DNA of 64,000 nucleotides, taken from the NCBI RefSeq assembly GCF_021044425.1, contig NZ_JAJNEC010000007.1, forward strand, positions 310,001 to 374,000. The letters are read 5' to 3'. The notes under the pieces were generated by a model. It ran no database searches. It had not been told where the DNA came from and was given only the letters and a program-made list of their open reading frames with translations. Positions within the stretch are counted from its first letter, which is position 1. Each line of letters opens with the position of its first letter. This document shows positions 53,917 to 63,331 of the stretch, in pieces. The DNA is from Niabella pedocola. Lineage in GTDB: Bacteria > Bacteroidota > Bacteroidia > Chitinophagales > Chitinophagaceae. The position numbers and the translations under genes are program-made.

Positions 53917-56865
53917 ATGAAATGTATTTTTCGCAGGAAAGGCCTGCTGGCTTTTCTATGCCTGATCGCAATTTTATGTTCACGTTTCCAGGTCTCCGGA
54001 CAGCAACTAACAAATGCCAGGGGAACAGTGATCGAGCGGGCCACTCAAAAGCCGGTAGCCGGGGCCAGTATCTATATTAAGGGACAAATGACCGGCACTA
54101 CTTCGGATGCCGATGGAAATTTCCATATCCAACTCCCGGCCAATGCCATCCTTGTAATCAGCAGTATCGGGTATAAAACCCAGGAAATAGCCGTGCAGGA
54201 ACCGGCCAACCTGACTGTTTACCTGGAGCAATCGGCAGAAAGCCTGGGCGAAATTGTGGTGATCGGCTATGGACAGGTAAAAAAGGGAGACGCAACCGGT
54301 GCACTGGCCACACTGAAACCGGATCCGCTGAATAAGGGATTACAGGTAACGCCGCAGGATGCCCTGGTGGGGAAAATAGCCGGGGTCAACATTGTACCCG
54401 GCAACGGGGCACCCGGAAGTGAAGGGGTGATCCGCATCCGCATGGGCGCTTCCCTTTCCGCCTCCAATGATCCGCTCATCGTGATCGATGGGGTTCCCGT
54501 TGGCAGCGGAGCTCCGTTGAGCTCCATCAACCCGAACGATATCGAAACCTTTACTGTATTAAAAGATGCTTCGGCCACGGCCATTTACGGTTCCCGTGCA
54601 TCCAATGGCGTCATCATCATTACAACCAAAAAAGGCAGTACTAAAGGGTCAAAACCGCATATCAACTATGCATCCAATTTTACGCTGAGCCAGGTACCCC
54701 GGTATTATGATGTACTTTCTGCCGATGAATACCGGAAACTATTTGCAGAAAAAGCAAACGCTCCGGCAGATTTTCAGCTGGGAACCGCCAGCACCAACTG
54801 GCAGCAGCAGATCTATCAAACAGGCATCGGGAATGACCATAATCTTTCGGTAACCGGAAACCCGGGTCAATTGCCCTATCGCCTGTCTGCCGGTTACACC
54901 AGCCAGAACGGCATCCTGAAGGATAATAACTACCAGCGTACCAACCTGGGCCTGGGCCTCTCTCCTAAATTTCTAAACCGGCACCTGTCGCTCGATATCA
55001 ATTTAAAAGGAAGCATTGAACGGGAACGACCGGTATCGAACGGGGTCATTGGCAGCGCTATTACCTTTGATCCAACCCGGCCGGTATATGAAACCTACCC
55101 CGACAGCACGGGCCTGGGTTATTATGTATGGATGAACGGTGGCAAGCCCGTAACACTGGCTGCCAGTAATCCTGTAGCCGATCTGGAGCTGGCCGACAAA
55201 CTGGACCAGGTTAAACGCTCGATCGGCAATATTGCGCTGGACTATAAAGTACATGGCTTTGAAGACCTGCGCCTGAATATGAACCTGGGCTATGATGTGC
55301 GCAAGCGGAATTACTCGGAAACCATACCGGATAAAGCCCCTTCCATGTACACCTCCAACCGGAACGACGGACGCGGACGTTTGCTTACGCAGGATGATCA
55401 GAACACCAATTATATCTTTACGGCCTATGCCAATTATGTAAAGAAGATCGCACCCAAACACCAGGTAGATGCAATGGCCGGCTATGAATGGCAGCGCTTC
55501 TGGTACAAAACCGTTCCCAAAAGCGTGGTAAAAGGAGTAGATGATACTTCGGTTCCTGATGAAGATGTGTTATACCTGCTTTCTTTTTTCGGAAGGGTGA
55601 ATTATTCATTCGGACAAAAGATCCTGCTTACCGGTACTTTGCGGGCAGATGCTTCTTCCCGCTTTGCGCCCCGGAACCGCTGGGGATATTTTCCATCTGC
55701 CGCCCTGGCCTATCGCCTGGCCGATGAGCCCTTTATTAAGAACAGTCATACGATATCCGACCTCAAACTCCGGCTCAGTTACGGACAAACAGGACAACAG
55801 GATATTGGCGGCTACCATCCCTACCTGGCCAGCTATACCATTTCTACCGACGCAGCCCGGTACCGGTTTGGCAACGACTGGTTAAACATGTACCGCCCGA
55901 ACGGATACGACCCCAACATCCGCTGGGAAACCACCGGTACCTATAATTTCGGGCTCGACTTCGGATTGCTGAAGAACCGCATCATTGGTAGTGTGGATCT
56001 TTACAGCCGCTATACCCGTGATCTTTTAAACAGGATCGCCGTTCCGGCGGGAAGCAATTTCACCAATATTATCGAAACCAATATCGGCGATATGGAAAGC
56101 AAAGGATTTGAAATTGCACTGGGCGGCACCCCTGTAAAAACAACCGATTTTGAATGGAGCATTAACGGCAACTTCACCTATGGTACTGCTAAAATAAAAA
56201 AGCTCAATACGATCGATACCGAAAACAATTATGTTAAAACAGGTACCATCAGCCGTAATGATTTCCAGGTGCAAAAAGTAGGTGAAACCCCCAACACCTT
56301 CTTTTTGCTGAAACAGGCGTATGATGATAACGGCAAACCGCTTGAGGGCAAATACATATCAAAAGACGGCAGCATTACCAGCAGCGAACAGGATGCCAAT
56401 AAATACATAACCGGTAAGAGCTCCAGAGTTCCGTATTATTACGGCACTTCCACACGGCTGCGCTATAAGCAGGTTGACCTGGGCATCAACGGCCACGGCA
56501 GTTTCGGAAACTACGTGTTCAACTACCAGCAGGCCAACCAGGCGCTGATCTCGCTGTTCAGTTCGGAAAAAGTATCAAGTAATATTTCCCGCGCCGCATT
56601 GGAACGGGGATTTGCCCAGCAGCGTTATTTTTCAGATCTCTTTTTAGAAAACGGCGCCTTTTACCGGCTGGATAATATCACCCTGGGGTACACCATTTCA
56701 AAATTATGGAAGGATGATGCCGGTTTGCGCATTGCGCTCAGTGCCCAGAACCTGCACACATTTACGAACTATTCAGGCGTAGACCCCGAAATTTATACGG
56801 GCCTCGACAACAATATTTACCAACGGCCAAGGATCTATACCCTGTCATTGAATCTTAACTTTTAA
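53917..56865 (+). CDS. SusC-like TonB-dependent transporter 3
   Basis: A 982-residue outer-membrane importer; signal peptide ends FQVSGQ (about residue 30). CarboxypepD-like ARGTVIERATQKPVAGASIYIKG, then the plug with EIVVIGYGQVKKGDATGALATLKPDPLNKGLQV (in part) and FTVLKDASATAIYGSRASNGVIIITTKKG, and a barrel ending YTLSLNLNF. The ATG at 53917 is selected because 15 codons upstream contain several charged residues. It forms a pair with the SusD at 56880. It is close in length to other SusC proteins but belongs to a separate locus from those at 33-43 kb. Confidence 0.93.
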   Translation: MKCIFRRKGLLAFLCLIAILCSRFQVSGQQLTNARGTVIERATQKPVAGASIYIKGQMTGTTSDADGNFHIQLPANAILVISSIGYKTQEIAVQEPANLTVYLEQSAESLGEIVVIGYGQVKKGDATGALATLKPDPLNKGLQVTPQDALVGKIAGVNIVPGNGAPGSEGVIRIRMGASLSASNDPLIVIDGVPVGSGAPLSSINPNDIETFTVLKDASATAIYGSRASNGVIIITTKKGSTKGSKPHINYASNFTLSQVPRYYDVLSADEYRKLFAEKANAPADFQLGTASTNWQQQIYQTGIGNDHNLSVTGNPGQLPYRLSAGYTSQNGILKDNNYQRTNLGLGLSPKFLNRHLSLDINLKGSIERERPVSNGVIGSAITFDPTRPVYETYPDSTGLGYYVWMNGGKPVTLAASNPVADLELADKLDQVKRSIGNIALDYKVHGFEDLRLNMNLGYDVRKRNYSETIPDKAPSMYTSNRNDGRGRLLTQDDQNTNYIFTAYANYVKKIAPKHQVDAMAGYEWQRFWYKTVPKSVVKGVDDTSVPDEDVLYLLSFFGRVNYSFGQKILLTGTLRADASSRFAPRNRWGYFPSAALAYRLADEPFIKNSHTISDLKLRLSYGQTGQQDIGGYHPYLASYTISTDAARYRFGNDWLNMYRPNGYDPNIRWETTGTYNFGLDFGLLKNRIIGSVDLYSRYTRDLLNRIAVPAGSNFTNIIETNIGDMESKGFEIALGGTPVKTTDFEWSINGNFTYGTAKIKKLNTIDTENNYVKTGTISRNDFQVQKVGETPNTFFLLKQAYDDNGKPLEGKYISKDGSITSSEQDANKYITGKSSRVPYYYGTSTRLRYKQVDLGINGHGSFGNYVFNYQQANQALISLFSSEKVSSNISRAALERGFAQQRYFSDLFLENGAFYRLDNITLGYTISKLWKDDAGLRIALSAQNLHTFTNYSGVDPEIYTGLDNNIYQRPRIYTLSLNLNF

Positions 56866-56879
56866 ACGAGCCAAAAATT

Positions 56880-58565
56880 ATGAAACGCAGCAATCTTATT
56901 TTTATACTCAGTTGTTTGCTACTCGCAGGCGGATTATCGTCCTGCCTTAAAGATCTGAATACCCTGCCGCTTAACAAAAAACAACTCATCAATGAAGATG
57001 TATATAAAACGGCCGCAGGGTACCAGGGTGTTTTAGCCAAATGCTACGGCTCACTTATTTTAAATGGTCAGGCCGGTCCGGACAGCGATGGAGACCTGGG
57101 CGGTTTGGATGTGGGTTACAGCGGCTACACACGTGCCCTGTTCTATCTGCAGGAATGTACTACCGATGAAGTGGCCCTTCACTCCGGCAGTTCGCAGGGT
57201 TCCCGCGACCTGTTGTTCCTGAACTGGAACCCATCTACTATGATCATGAAGTATTCCTATTACCGCCTTTATATGTCGGTTGCTTATTGCAATGAATTTT
57301 TACGCGAAGCCACCGATGATAAATTAAAGGAACGGGGTTTATACGAATCACTGAAAAATGACATCGACGCATACCGTGCGGAAGCACGCTTTATCCGCGC
57401 TTATTGCTACAGCATGATCTGCGATCTTTACGGTTCAGGTCCGTTTATCGATGAAACAATGCCCGTAGGCCTCATCCCCCAGCAAAAAACACGGGCCGCC
57501 ATTTACGACTATGTGGTTTCCGAACTGGAGGCTGTAAAAACACAGCTAAAGGCACCGGGCGCAAATGTATACGGCCGCGTAGACCAGGCAGCTTCCTGGT
57601 TCCTGCTGGCGCGCGTATACCTCAATGCGCAAACATGGGTTGGAAAAAATGAATATGAAAAAGCCTATCAATATTCAAAAAACATTATTGCAAATACTAC
57701 CTATCCCCTGGCACCGGACTACCGTTTTGTATTCCTCGCAGATAACAACACCTGTAAAGAAATCATATGGCCACTGGTACAGGACCAGAACAATACCATT
57801 AACAGTGCCGGCACCAATTTCCAGATCAAAGCGCTCATCAACGGCGATATGAGCAATTATTACCTTACCGGGATTGGTGCCCGGGGCTGGGGAAATGCCC
57901 GCGTAAAAACGCAGCTGGTAGACAAATTCGAATTATCCGACCAAACCTTCGATGCTACCGATACCTGGGGCGATAATAAAAAAGATAAGCGGGCCCAGTT
58001 CTTTACCATCGGACATACCAAAGCTACATGGGTTGCCGGCAAAAGTTTCCAAAACGATTTTAACAACGGGTATGCCAGCATCAAATGGCGCAATGTAACA
58101 AAGGACCGCAAAGACCTGGCACCTGGAGGAACGACGTACAGCTCGGTGAATTATCCGATGTTTCGCACTGCCGATGCCTACCTGATGGCCGCGGAAGCCA
58201 TACTGCGGGGCGCCGGCGGAAGCCGGGCAGAAGCCTTAAACTATGTAAACGAGATCCGCGACCGGGCCTATTTATCCGGCAATTACGGCAGCGGTGTTTC
58301 CGGAAGAATCAATGATGGCCAGCTAACGCTGGATTTTATCCTGGATGAGCGCGCACGCGAACTGCATACGGAATCGGTGCGGCGTACGGACCTGATCCGC
58401 TTCAATAAATTTACAAAAGGCTATAACTGGGACTGGAAGGGCAGCGATGGAACGGCCAACAATTACACCGGTAAGGATATCGATGATAAATTCAAACTGT
58501 TTCCCATTCCGCAGGACGAATTTACGGTCAATCCCAACCTGACCCAAAACCCCGATTTTAAATGA
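56880..58565 (+). CDS. SusD-like surface-binding lipoprotein 3
   Basis: A 561-residue lipoprotein with lipobox GGLSSC (Cys about residue 22). SusD/RagB features: LNTLPLNKKQLINEDVYKTAAGYQGVLAKCYG, YRAEARFIRAYCYSMICDLYGSGPFIDET, SWFLLARVYLNAQTWVGKNEY, FRTADAYLMAAEAILRGAGGSRAEAL and ERARELHTESVRRTDLIRFNKF. The cap for SusC 3, from which it is separated by 14 bases. The substrate differs from that of the GH172 locus if the next gene, a phosphatase, is any guide. Confidence 0.93.
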   Translation: MKRSNLIFILSCLLLAGGLSSCLKDLNTLPLNKKQLINEDVYKTAAGYQGVLAKCYGSLILNGQAGPDSDGDLGGLDVGYSGYTRALFYLQECTTDEVALHSGSSQGSRDLLFLNWNPSTMIMKYSYYRLYMSVAYCNEFLREATDDKLKERGLYESLKNDIDAYRAEARFIRAYCYSMICDLYGSGPFIDETMPVGLIPQQKTRAAIYDYVVSELEAVKTQLKAPGANVYGRVDQAASWFLLARVYLNAQTWVGKNEYEKAYQYSKNIIANTTYPLAPDYRFVFLADNNTCKEIIWPLVQDQNNTINSAGTNFQIKALINGDMSNYYLTGIGARGWGNARVKTQLVDKFELSDQTFDATDTWGDNKKDKRAQFFTIGHTKATWVAGKSFQNDFNNGYASIKWRNVTKDRKDLAPGGTTYSSVNYPMFRTADAYLMAAEAILRGAGGSRAEALNYVNEIRDRAYLSGNYGSGVSGRINDGQLTLDFILDERARELHTESVRRTDLIRFNKFTKGYNWDWKGSDGTANNYTGKDIDDKFKLFPIPQDEFTVNPNLTQNPDFK

Positions 58566-58644
58566 TTCATCAACCCGGAAGTGCCAGGGGAACAGTTACA
58601 GGTACACAGCCCCGAAGCACTTCCTTATTCTTTTCAAACAAACA

Positions 58645-59910
58645 ATGAGAGCCCTTTATTTTATCCTGCTGTGCTTTGTCCCGGGCCGGACTGCCGCGCA
58701 GACATCAAAAGAAGCACTGTTTCAGCATCCTGAAAAAACCGCGGGGGTATACGTTGCCTACCCCGAAAAAGAGATCATTCCCCAAACGCCCGCACCTCCC
58801 GGCTACAGTCCTTTTTACATCAGCCACCTGGGCCGGCACGGATCGCGGTACCTCATCAGCGACAGTGAATACAAAGACATGATCGATCTTTTTGAAGCGG
58901 CCCGCAAAGGCCATGCACTCACCCCCCTGGGCAACGATGTAGGAAAACGGCTTCAACAACTTTGGAAGGAGGTGGAGTTTCGCGGAGGTGATCTTTCCCC
59001 GCAGGGAGTACGCGAGCAGCGGGGCATAGCCGAACGGATGTACCGCAACTATGCCGGTGTTTTTACCGGCGAAAGCCGCATGTCTGCCTGCGCCACCACA
59101 ATTGTGCGCTGCGTATTAAGCATGGATGCGTTTTGCGAACGGCTAAAGGAACTGAATCCTGCGCTTACAATTCCCCGGAACGCAGGCCTGAAATGGCAGC
59201 GCTACCTGAACCATCATACCGAAAAAGCCATCGCCTTCCGCTCGGCAGCCAATACCTGGAGGCCCGGGTACCAGCAATTTGAAAAAGAACACGTACACCC
59301 GAACCGGTTACTGCGATCCTTGTTTGCGGACACCGGCTTTCTTCGCGGAAAAACCGATCCGGCAACCCTTATGTGGTCCTTATTTGCCATCGCCGGTGGC
59401 ATGCAGAATATTGAAACTCCGGGATCTTTTTATGACCTCTTTACCCCACAGGAACTTTTTGACCTCTGGCAATGCAAAAATTATAAAACCTATGTGAATG
59501 ATGCAAACGCGGCCATCAACGGCGGCATCATGATGGAAAATACCCGGCCGCTGCTGAAAGACATCCTGGACAGCGCGGATGCAGTTATCCGCTCCGGAGG
59601 CAGGGGCGCCGACCTGCGGTTTGCACACGACGGCAATATCATTCCCCTGGCAATGCTCCTGCACCTTGAAGATTGTTATAACAGCGTTGCGGCTCCTGCA
59701 GACGTTTATAAAGCCTGGAGTGATTTTAAAGTAGCCCCCATGGCTGGGAATATCCAGATCGTTTTTTACAGGAGGAATACGGGTACATCCGATATCCTGG
59801 TAAAATTCCTGCTGCATGAAAAAGAAGTACTGGTACCACCCGTTTCAACAAAAACCGCACCTTATTATCGCTGGGAGGATGTGAAATCCTTTTATAAGAA
59901 ACAGTTATAA
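58645..59910 (+). CDS. exported histidine acid phosphatase
   Basis: A 421-residue protein with signal peptide ending RTAAQ (about residue 19). The branch 2 histidine phosphatase motif is HLGRHGSRYLIS (catalytic His in RHGSR, about residues 63-67), and the C-terminal donor motif is LRFAHDGNIIPLAML, with HD rather than the HAE of MINPP-type phytases. The cap region contains SACATTIVRCVLSMDAFCERL. Relatives include phytases, glucose-1-phosphatase and acid phosphatases. It follows susD 3 by 79 bases and is probably in the same transcript, so the locus may harvest phosphorylated organics. Phytate is a guess. Confidence 0.88.
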   Translation: MRALYFILLCFVPGRTAAQTSKEALFQHPEKTAGVYVAYPEKEIIPQTPAPPGYSPFYISHLGRHGSRYLISDSEYKDMIDLFEAARKGHALTPLGNDVGKRLQQLWKEVEFRGGDLSPQGVREQRGIAERMYRNYAGVFTGESRMSACATTIVRCVLSMDAFCERLKELNPALTIPRNAGLKWQRYLNHHTEKAIAFRSAANTWRPGYQQFEKEHVHPNRLLRSLFADTGFLRGKTDPATLMWSLFAIAGGMQNIETPGSFYDLFTPQELFDLWQCKNYKTYVNDANAAINGGIMMENTRPLLKDILDSADAVIRSGGRGADLRFAHDGNIIPLAMLLHLEDCYNSVAAPADVYKAWSDFKVAPMAGNIQIVFYRRNTGTSDILVKFLLHEKEVLVPPVSTKTAPYYRWEDVKSFYKKQL

Positions 59911-59955
59911 AAACAACACAATAAATACTTTCTATCGCGAAAACTATTTTTTCTG

Positions 59956-59985
59956 TTTTTTGAACAATAAAAAACAGTATATTTG
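59956..59985 (+). promoter_or_regulatory. promoter of tRNA-Pro
   Basis: TATATTTG (59978-59985) is an exact TANNTTTG -7 box with TTTTTTG (59956-59962) upstream at 15 bases. It lies 29 bases before the tRNA. Confidence 0.6.
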
Positions 59986-60014
59986 CACCCCTCCCGGTAA
60001 CACGGGATCCGGTT

Positions 60015-60088
60015 CGGGACGTGGCGCAGCCCGGTAGCGCACTTGCATGGGGTGCAAGGGGTCGCTAGTTCGAATCTAGTCGTCCCGA
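60015..60088 (+). tRNA. tRNA-Pro (anticodon GGG)
   Basis: A 74-base cloverleaf: acceptor CGGGACG/CGTCCCG with A73, D stem GCGC/GCGC with loop AGCCCGGTA, anticodon stem CTTGC/GCAAG with loop ATGGGGT (anticodon GGG), T arm GCTAG-TTCGAAT-CTAGT with one G-T pair. CCA is not encoded. It reads codon CCC and, by wobble, CCU. Confidence 0.95.
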
Positions 60089-60096
60089 CGAATAGA

Positions 60097-60121
60097 AGCT
60101 CAGCAAATGCTGGGCTTTTTT
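60097..60121 (+). terminator. terminator after tRNA-Pro
   Basis: AGCTCAGC, loop AAAT, GCTGGGCT with one G-T pair, then TTTTT. It starts nine bases after the tRNA. Confidence 0.7.
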
Positions 60122-60550
60122 ATGCCCTTAGCGCATTCTGTAACAACGGTTCGTTGGTATATGAGGGTGGACCATGCAGCTCCAGCTTTGCGCTTTTACA
60201 CCTCCATATTGTCATAACTTATAATAAGCCCATCGGACTGTATAGATCAACAACTCCTGCATGCATTCCGGGTTATATACCTACAACTGGCAGATTGAGT
60301 ACCTGAAGTATGGTGTATTTCCCATGTAGATCAATGTAGCACCCGGCTTCCACTTTCACTTAGGTTGATGCTTGCGCCCCGGTGCAGGAAATTACAGGTC
60401 CGAATCCGATCTTTCCACAAAAAACCACTTTGCATAGAGCATGTAAAAACAAATGTTGCTGACCTTCGTTAACAACAGCTTTTTCATAGAATTTCAGGTG
60501 CCGGTTCCATTATCTCCCTGCATATTCCTTTAAAAATCAGAAATTGCGCT
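60122..60550. other. gene-free stretch between tRNA-Pro and the dihydroorotase-like gene
   Basis: About 430 bases in which no plausible protein, RNA or repeat was found. An open frame crossing from the tRNA (60043-60306) is the tRNA read as protein, followed by low-quality sequence. Confidence 0.5.
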
Positions 60551-60558
60551 TATCTTCG
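60551..60558 (+). promoter_or_regulatory. -7 box of the dihydroorotase-like gene
   Basis: TATCTTCG matches TANNTTTG at seven of eight positions and ends seven bases before the ATG, so a very short or leaderless transcript is likely. Confidence 0.4.
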
Positions 60559-60565
60559 CACCTTA

Positions 60566-61831
60566 ATGAAAATTCTCATTAAGCAATCCAAGATCATCGA
60601 CCCCACCTCCTCTTTTAATGGTCGCACCGCAGATATCCTTATCGTAAATGGAGTCATTCAGTCTATTGGTAAAAACCTGGTTCAGAAAGGCGCCAAAGTA
60701 TTGGACGCAAAAGGGCTGCATATAAGTCCGGGCTGGACAGATCTGTTTGCAGACTTCGCGGATCCGGGATTCGAATACCGCGAAACGCTGGCAAGTGGCA
60801 GTGCCGCTGCTGCCGCCGGAGGGTTTACCGACGTATGTATTGTACCCAATACCAAACCGGCCGTTGATCAAAAATCAGTGGTGGAATATATTTGCGCAAA
60901 AGCCGCACAGTTGCCGGTAAGCATTCACCCGTTAGGTGCGGTTACTAAAAATACAGACGGTAAGGAACTGGCCGAGATCTATGATATGCGGCAGTCCGGC
61001 GCCATTGCCTTCACCGATGGCAAAAATGCCATCCAGTCTTCGGATATTATGGTAAAGGCCCTGCAATACATTAAGCCATTTAACGGGGTATTGATCCAGT
61101 TGCCGGATAATAAAGATATACAGCCCAACGGCCTGATGAATGAAGGCATCCTGTCTACGCGGTTAGGCCTCCAGGCAAAGCCGGCCATTGCCGAGGAGTT
61201 GTTGATTACCCGTGACCTTAAACTGGCCGAATATGCCGGTTCCCGCCTGCATCTTACAGGGGTTACCACCGCGGCTTCGCTGAAACTGATCAAAGAAGCC
61301 CGGCAGAAAAAAACAAATGTGACCGTTTCTGTAACACCCGCACACCTGTTTTTTACCGAGGAAGACCTCAACACCTACGATACCAACCTGAAGTTAAACC
61401 CGCCGTTGCGCACGGTTAATGACCGGAAGGCGCTGCTGAAAGGCATTACAGACGGCTCCATCGATTGTGTGGCTTCTCATCATATTCCTTATAATACCGA
61501 TCATAAGATGGTGGAATTTGAATATGCCAAAAACGGGATGCTTGGCTTACAGACCGCCTACGCGGTGCTCAATACCGTATTACCGGAGATGCCGCAGGAT
61601 CGCTGGGTAGAACTGCTGTCCATTAATCCCCGGAAGATACTGGGATTGCCGGTGCCCTCCATTGAGGAAGGAGCCGCCGCTTCATTAACGGTTTTTGATC
61701 CCGCCCGGCAATGGGTATTGAATACAGACGCGATCCTGTCGCAAAGCCGGAATTCCGCTTTCATTGGGAAAACCTTAACAGGAAAACCGCTGGGCATCAT
61801 TCATAACAATCAGACAAATCTTTCATTTTAG
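60566..61831 (+). CDS. dihydroorotase-like protein lacking metal ligands
   Basis: A 421-residue cyclic amidohydrolase-fold protein of the Bacteroidota dihydroorotase-like group. Sequence order is that of DHOase: AKGLHISPGWTDLFADFADPGFEYRETLASG, then SRLHLTGVTTAASLKLI, SVTPAHLFFTEEDL and NPPLRTVNDRKALLKG. All usual zinc ligands are changed: the HxH after PGWTD is FAD, the next His position is Gln in LIQLPDN, the His of HxSTA is lost, and the Asp of DHAPH is Ser in VASHHIP. It is therefore probably not a working dihydroorotase; it may be a subunit-like partner of pyrimidine enzymes, as known for PyrC-like proteins in some bacteria. First of a tight three-gene set. Confidence 0.85.
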   Translation: MKILIKQSKIIDPTSSFNGRTADILIVNGVIQSIGKNLVQKGAKVLDAKGLHISPGWTDLFADFADPGFEYRETLASGSAAAAAGGFTDVCIVPNTKPAVDQKSVVEYICAKAAQLPVSIHPLGAVTKNTDGKELAEIYDMRQSGAIAFTDGKNAIQSSDIMVKALQYIKPFNGVLIQLPDNKDIQPNGLMNEGILSTRLGLQAKPAIAEELLITRDLKLAEYAGSRLHLTGVTTAASLKLIKEARQKKTNVTVSVTPAHLFFTEEDLNTYDTNLKLNPPLRTVNDRKALLKGITDGSIDCVASHHIPYNTDHKMVEFEYAKNGMLGLQTAYAVLNTVLPEMPQDRWVELLSINPRKILGLPVPSIEEGAAASLTVFDPARQWVLNTDAILSQSRNSAFIGKTLTGKPLGIIHNNQTNLSF

Positions 61832-61842
61832 TTTCACAACGC

Positions 61843-62325
61843 ATGATTTTAAACGCAACCAGGAAGGGATTGATAACAGGCATACTGATGGTATTGCTGG
61901 GATTGCTGCTGCTTTGGCAGCAAGTACCTACAAACTCGGCTTTACAATACCTCGTATTTTTAATTTACGGAGCCGGTATTGTTTGGGCCGTATATAGCCA
62001 GAAAGGCGCGGCATTCGGCGTGCTGTTCAACCAGGGCTTTCGCTGTTTTGTTGTGGTGGCCCTGATCATGGCGCTTTATACATTTATTTATTTCCAGGCC
62101 AACGGAAAAATGATCGACCGTGAAATAGAAGCCACCAAACAGGAACGCCTGAAAACCGCTAAAGATTATAACCGTACACCGGATGAAATAGAACAGGAAG
62201 CAAAAACCACCCGCAAGTATTATGTTCCGATAATGGTATCGCAAACCATTTTCCAATACCTGCTGATTGGTGTAATTGTTACCGTTACCGCAGCAGGCAC
62301 CTTATCTTTGTCAAAGAAAAACTAA
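61843..62325 (+). CDS. DUF4199 membrane protein
   Basis: A 160-residue inner-membrane protein with about four TM segments (GLITGILMVLLGLLLLW, LQYLVFLIYGAGIVWAVYS, FRCFVVVALIMALYTFIYF, SQTIFQYLLIGVIVTVTAAG) and a charged loop between the third and fourth (about residues 90-126). This matches the DUF4199 layout common in Bacteroidota. Function is unknown. It is 11 bases from the dihydroorotase-like gene and two bases before the glycosyltransferase gene. Confidence 0.8.
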   Translation: MILNATRKGLITGILMVLLGLLLLWQQVPTNSALQYLVFLIYGAGIVWAVYSQKGAAFGVLFNQGFRCFVVVALIMALYTFIYFQANGKMIDREIEATKQERLKTAKDYNRTPDEIEQEAKTTRKYYVPIMVSQTIFQYLLIGVIVTVTAAGTLSLSKKN

Positions 62326-62327
62326 AA

Positions 62328-63272
62328 ATGGACATTTCTGTAGTTATACCTTTATTAAATGAAGAGGAATCGTTGCCCGAGCTGGCCGAATGGATTGCCC
62401 GGGTCATGCAGGAAAACCATTTCAGTTACGAGATCCTTTTTGTAGACGATGGCAGCACGGATGATTCCTGGCAGGTCATTTGTTCCCTACGTGAAAAAAA
62501 CCCCAACATCCGGGGTATCAAATTCCAGCGCAATTACGGCAAGTCTGCCGCATTGAATGAAGCCTTCCGGGCCGCACAGGGTGATGTGGTCATTACCATG
62601 GATGCCGACCTGCAGGACAGTCCCGATGAAATACCCGAGCTGTTCAGAATGATCCGGGAAGACCGGTACGACCTGGTAAGCGGGTGGAAGAAAGTGCGGT
62701 ATGACAATACGGTTACCAAAAACATCCCTTCCAAATTTTTCAATGCGGTTACCCGTAAAGTATCTAAAATACAGCTCAACGACTTTAACTGCGGCCTGAA
62801 AGCCTATAACCGGAAAGTGATCAAAAGCATTGAAGTATATGGGGAGATGCACCGCTACATACCGGTGCTGGCCAAATGGGCCGGCTTTAAAAAGATCGGG
62901 GAAAAGGTAGTAGAGCACCGCAAGCGCAAATACGGGGTAAGCAAATTTGGCTGGGATCGGTTTATCAATGGGTTCCTGGACCTGCTTTCGATTACGTTTG
63001 TAGGAAAGTTCTCCAAACGCCCGATGCACTTTTTCGGTGTTTGGGGCATGATCTTTTTCATGATCGGGATTTTATCTGCACTATACCTGATCATTACAAA
63101 ATTTATCAGCAGCGATTTTTCCATTACCAATCGCCCGGTTTTTTATATTTCCCTGGTGGCCATCATCATCGGCGTACAGCTGTTCATGGCCGGTTTTATC
63201 GGGGAGCTGATCTCGCGGAACGCGCCAAGCCGGAATGCCTATTTAATTGAAGCAAAAACAGGGCTGGATTAA
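62328..63272 (+). CDS. GT2 glycosyltransferase, DPM1/GtrB-like
   Basis: A 314-residue enzyme that probably transfers a sugar to a polyprenyl phosphate or to an envelope glycan. GT2 core: ISVVIPLLNEEESLPELAEW, EILFVDDGSTDDSW, MDADLQDSPDEIPEL (Asp-x-Asp at the metal/UDP site) and SGWKKVRYDNTVTKNIPSKFFN. Two C-terminal TM segments (FFGVWGMIFFMIGILSALYLIITKF and VFYISLVAIIIGVQLFMAGFI, in part) match the GtrB/DPM1-like form common in Bacteroidota. It ends 59 bases before the next glycosyltransferase. Confidence 0.9.
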   Translation: MDISVVIPLLNEEESLPELAEWIARVMQENHFSYEILFVDDGSTDDSWQVICSLREKNPNIRGIKFQRNYGKSAALNEAFRAAQGDVVITMDADLQDSPDEIPELFRMIREDRYDLVSGWKKVRYDNTVTKNIPSKFFNAVTRKVSKIQLNDFNCGLKAYNRKVIKSIEVYGEMHRYIPVLAKWAGFKKIGEKVVEHRKRKYGVSKFGWDRFINGFLDLLSITFVGKFSKRPMHFFGVWGMIFFMIGILSALYLIITKFISSDFSITNRPVFYISLVAIIIGVQLFMAGFIGELISRNAPSRNAYLIEAKTGLD

Positions 63273-63331
63273 TTTGTTTAAGGTTCAATGAAGCTTCAAG
63301 CATTCAATCGTAAACCGCTGTGCTTTCTTTT

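Noticed and set aside
60043..60306. 87-codon open frame starting inside tRNA-Pro
   Set aside because: Its first 16 codons are the tRNA read as protein (the SSNLVVP-like T-arm signature) and the rest has no coding character.
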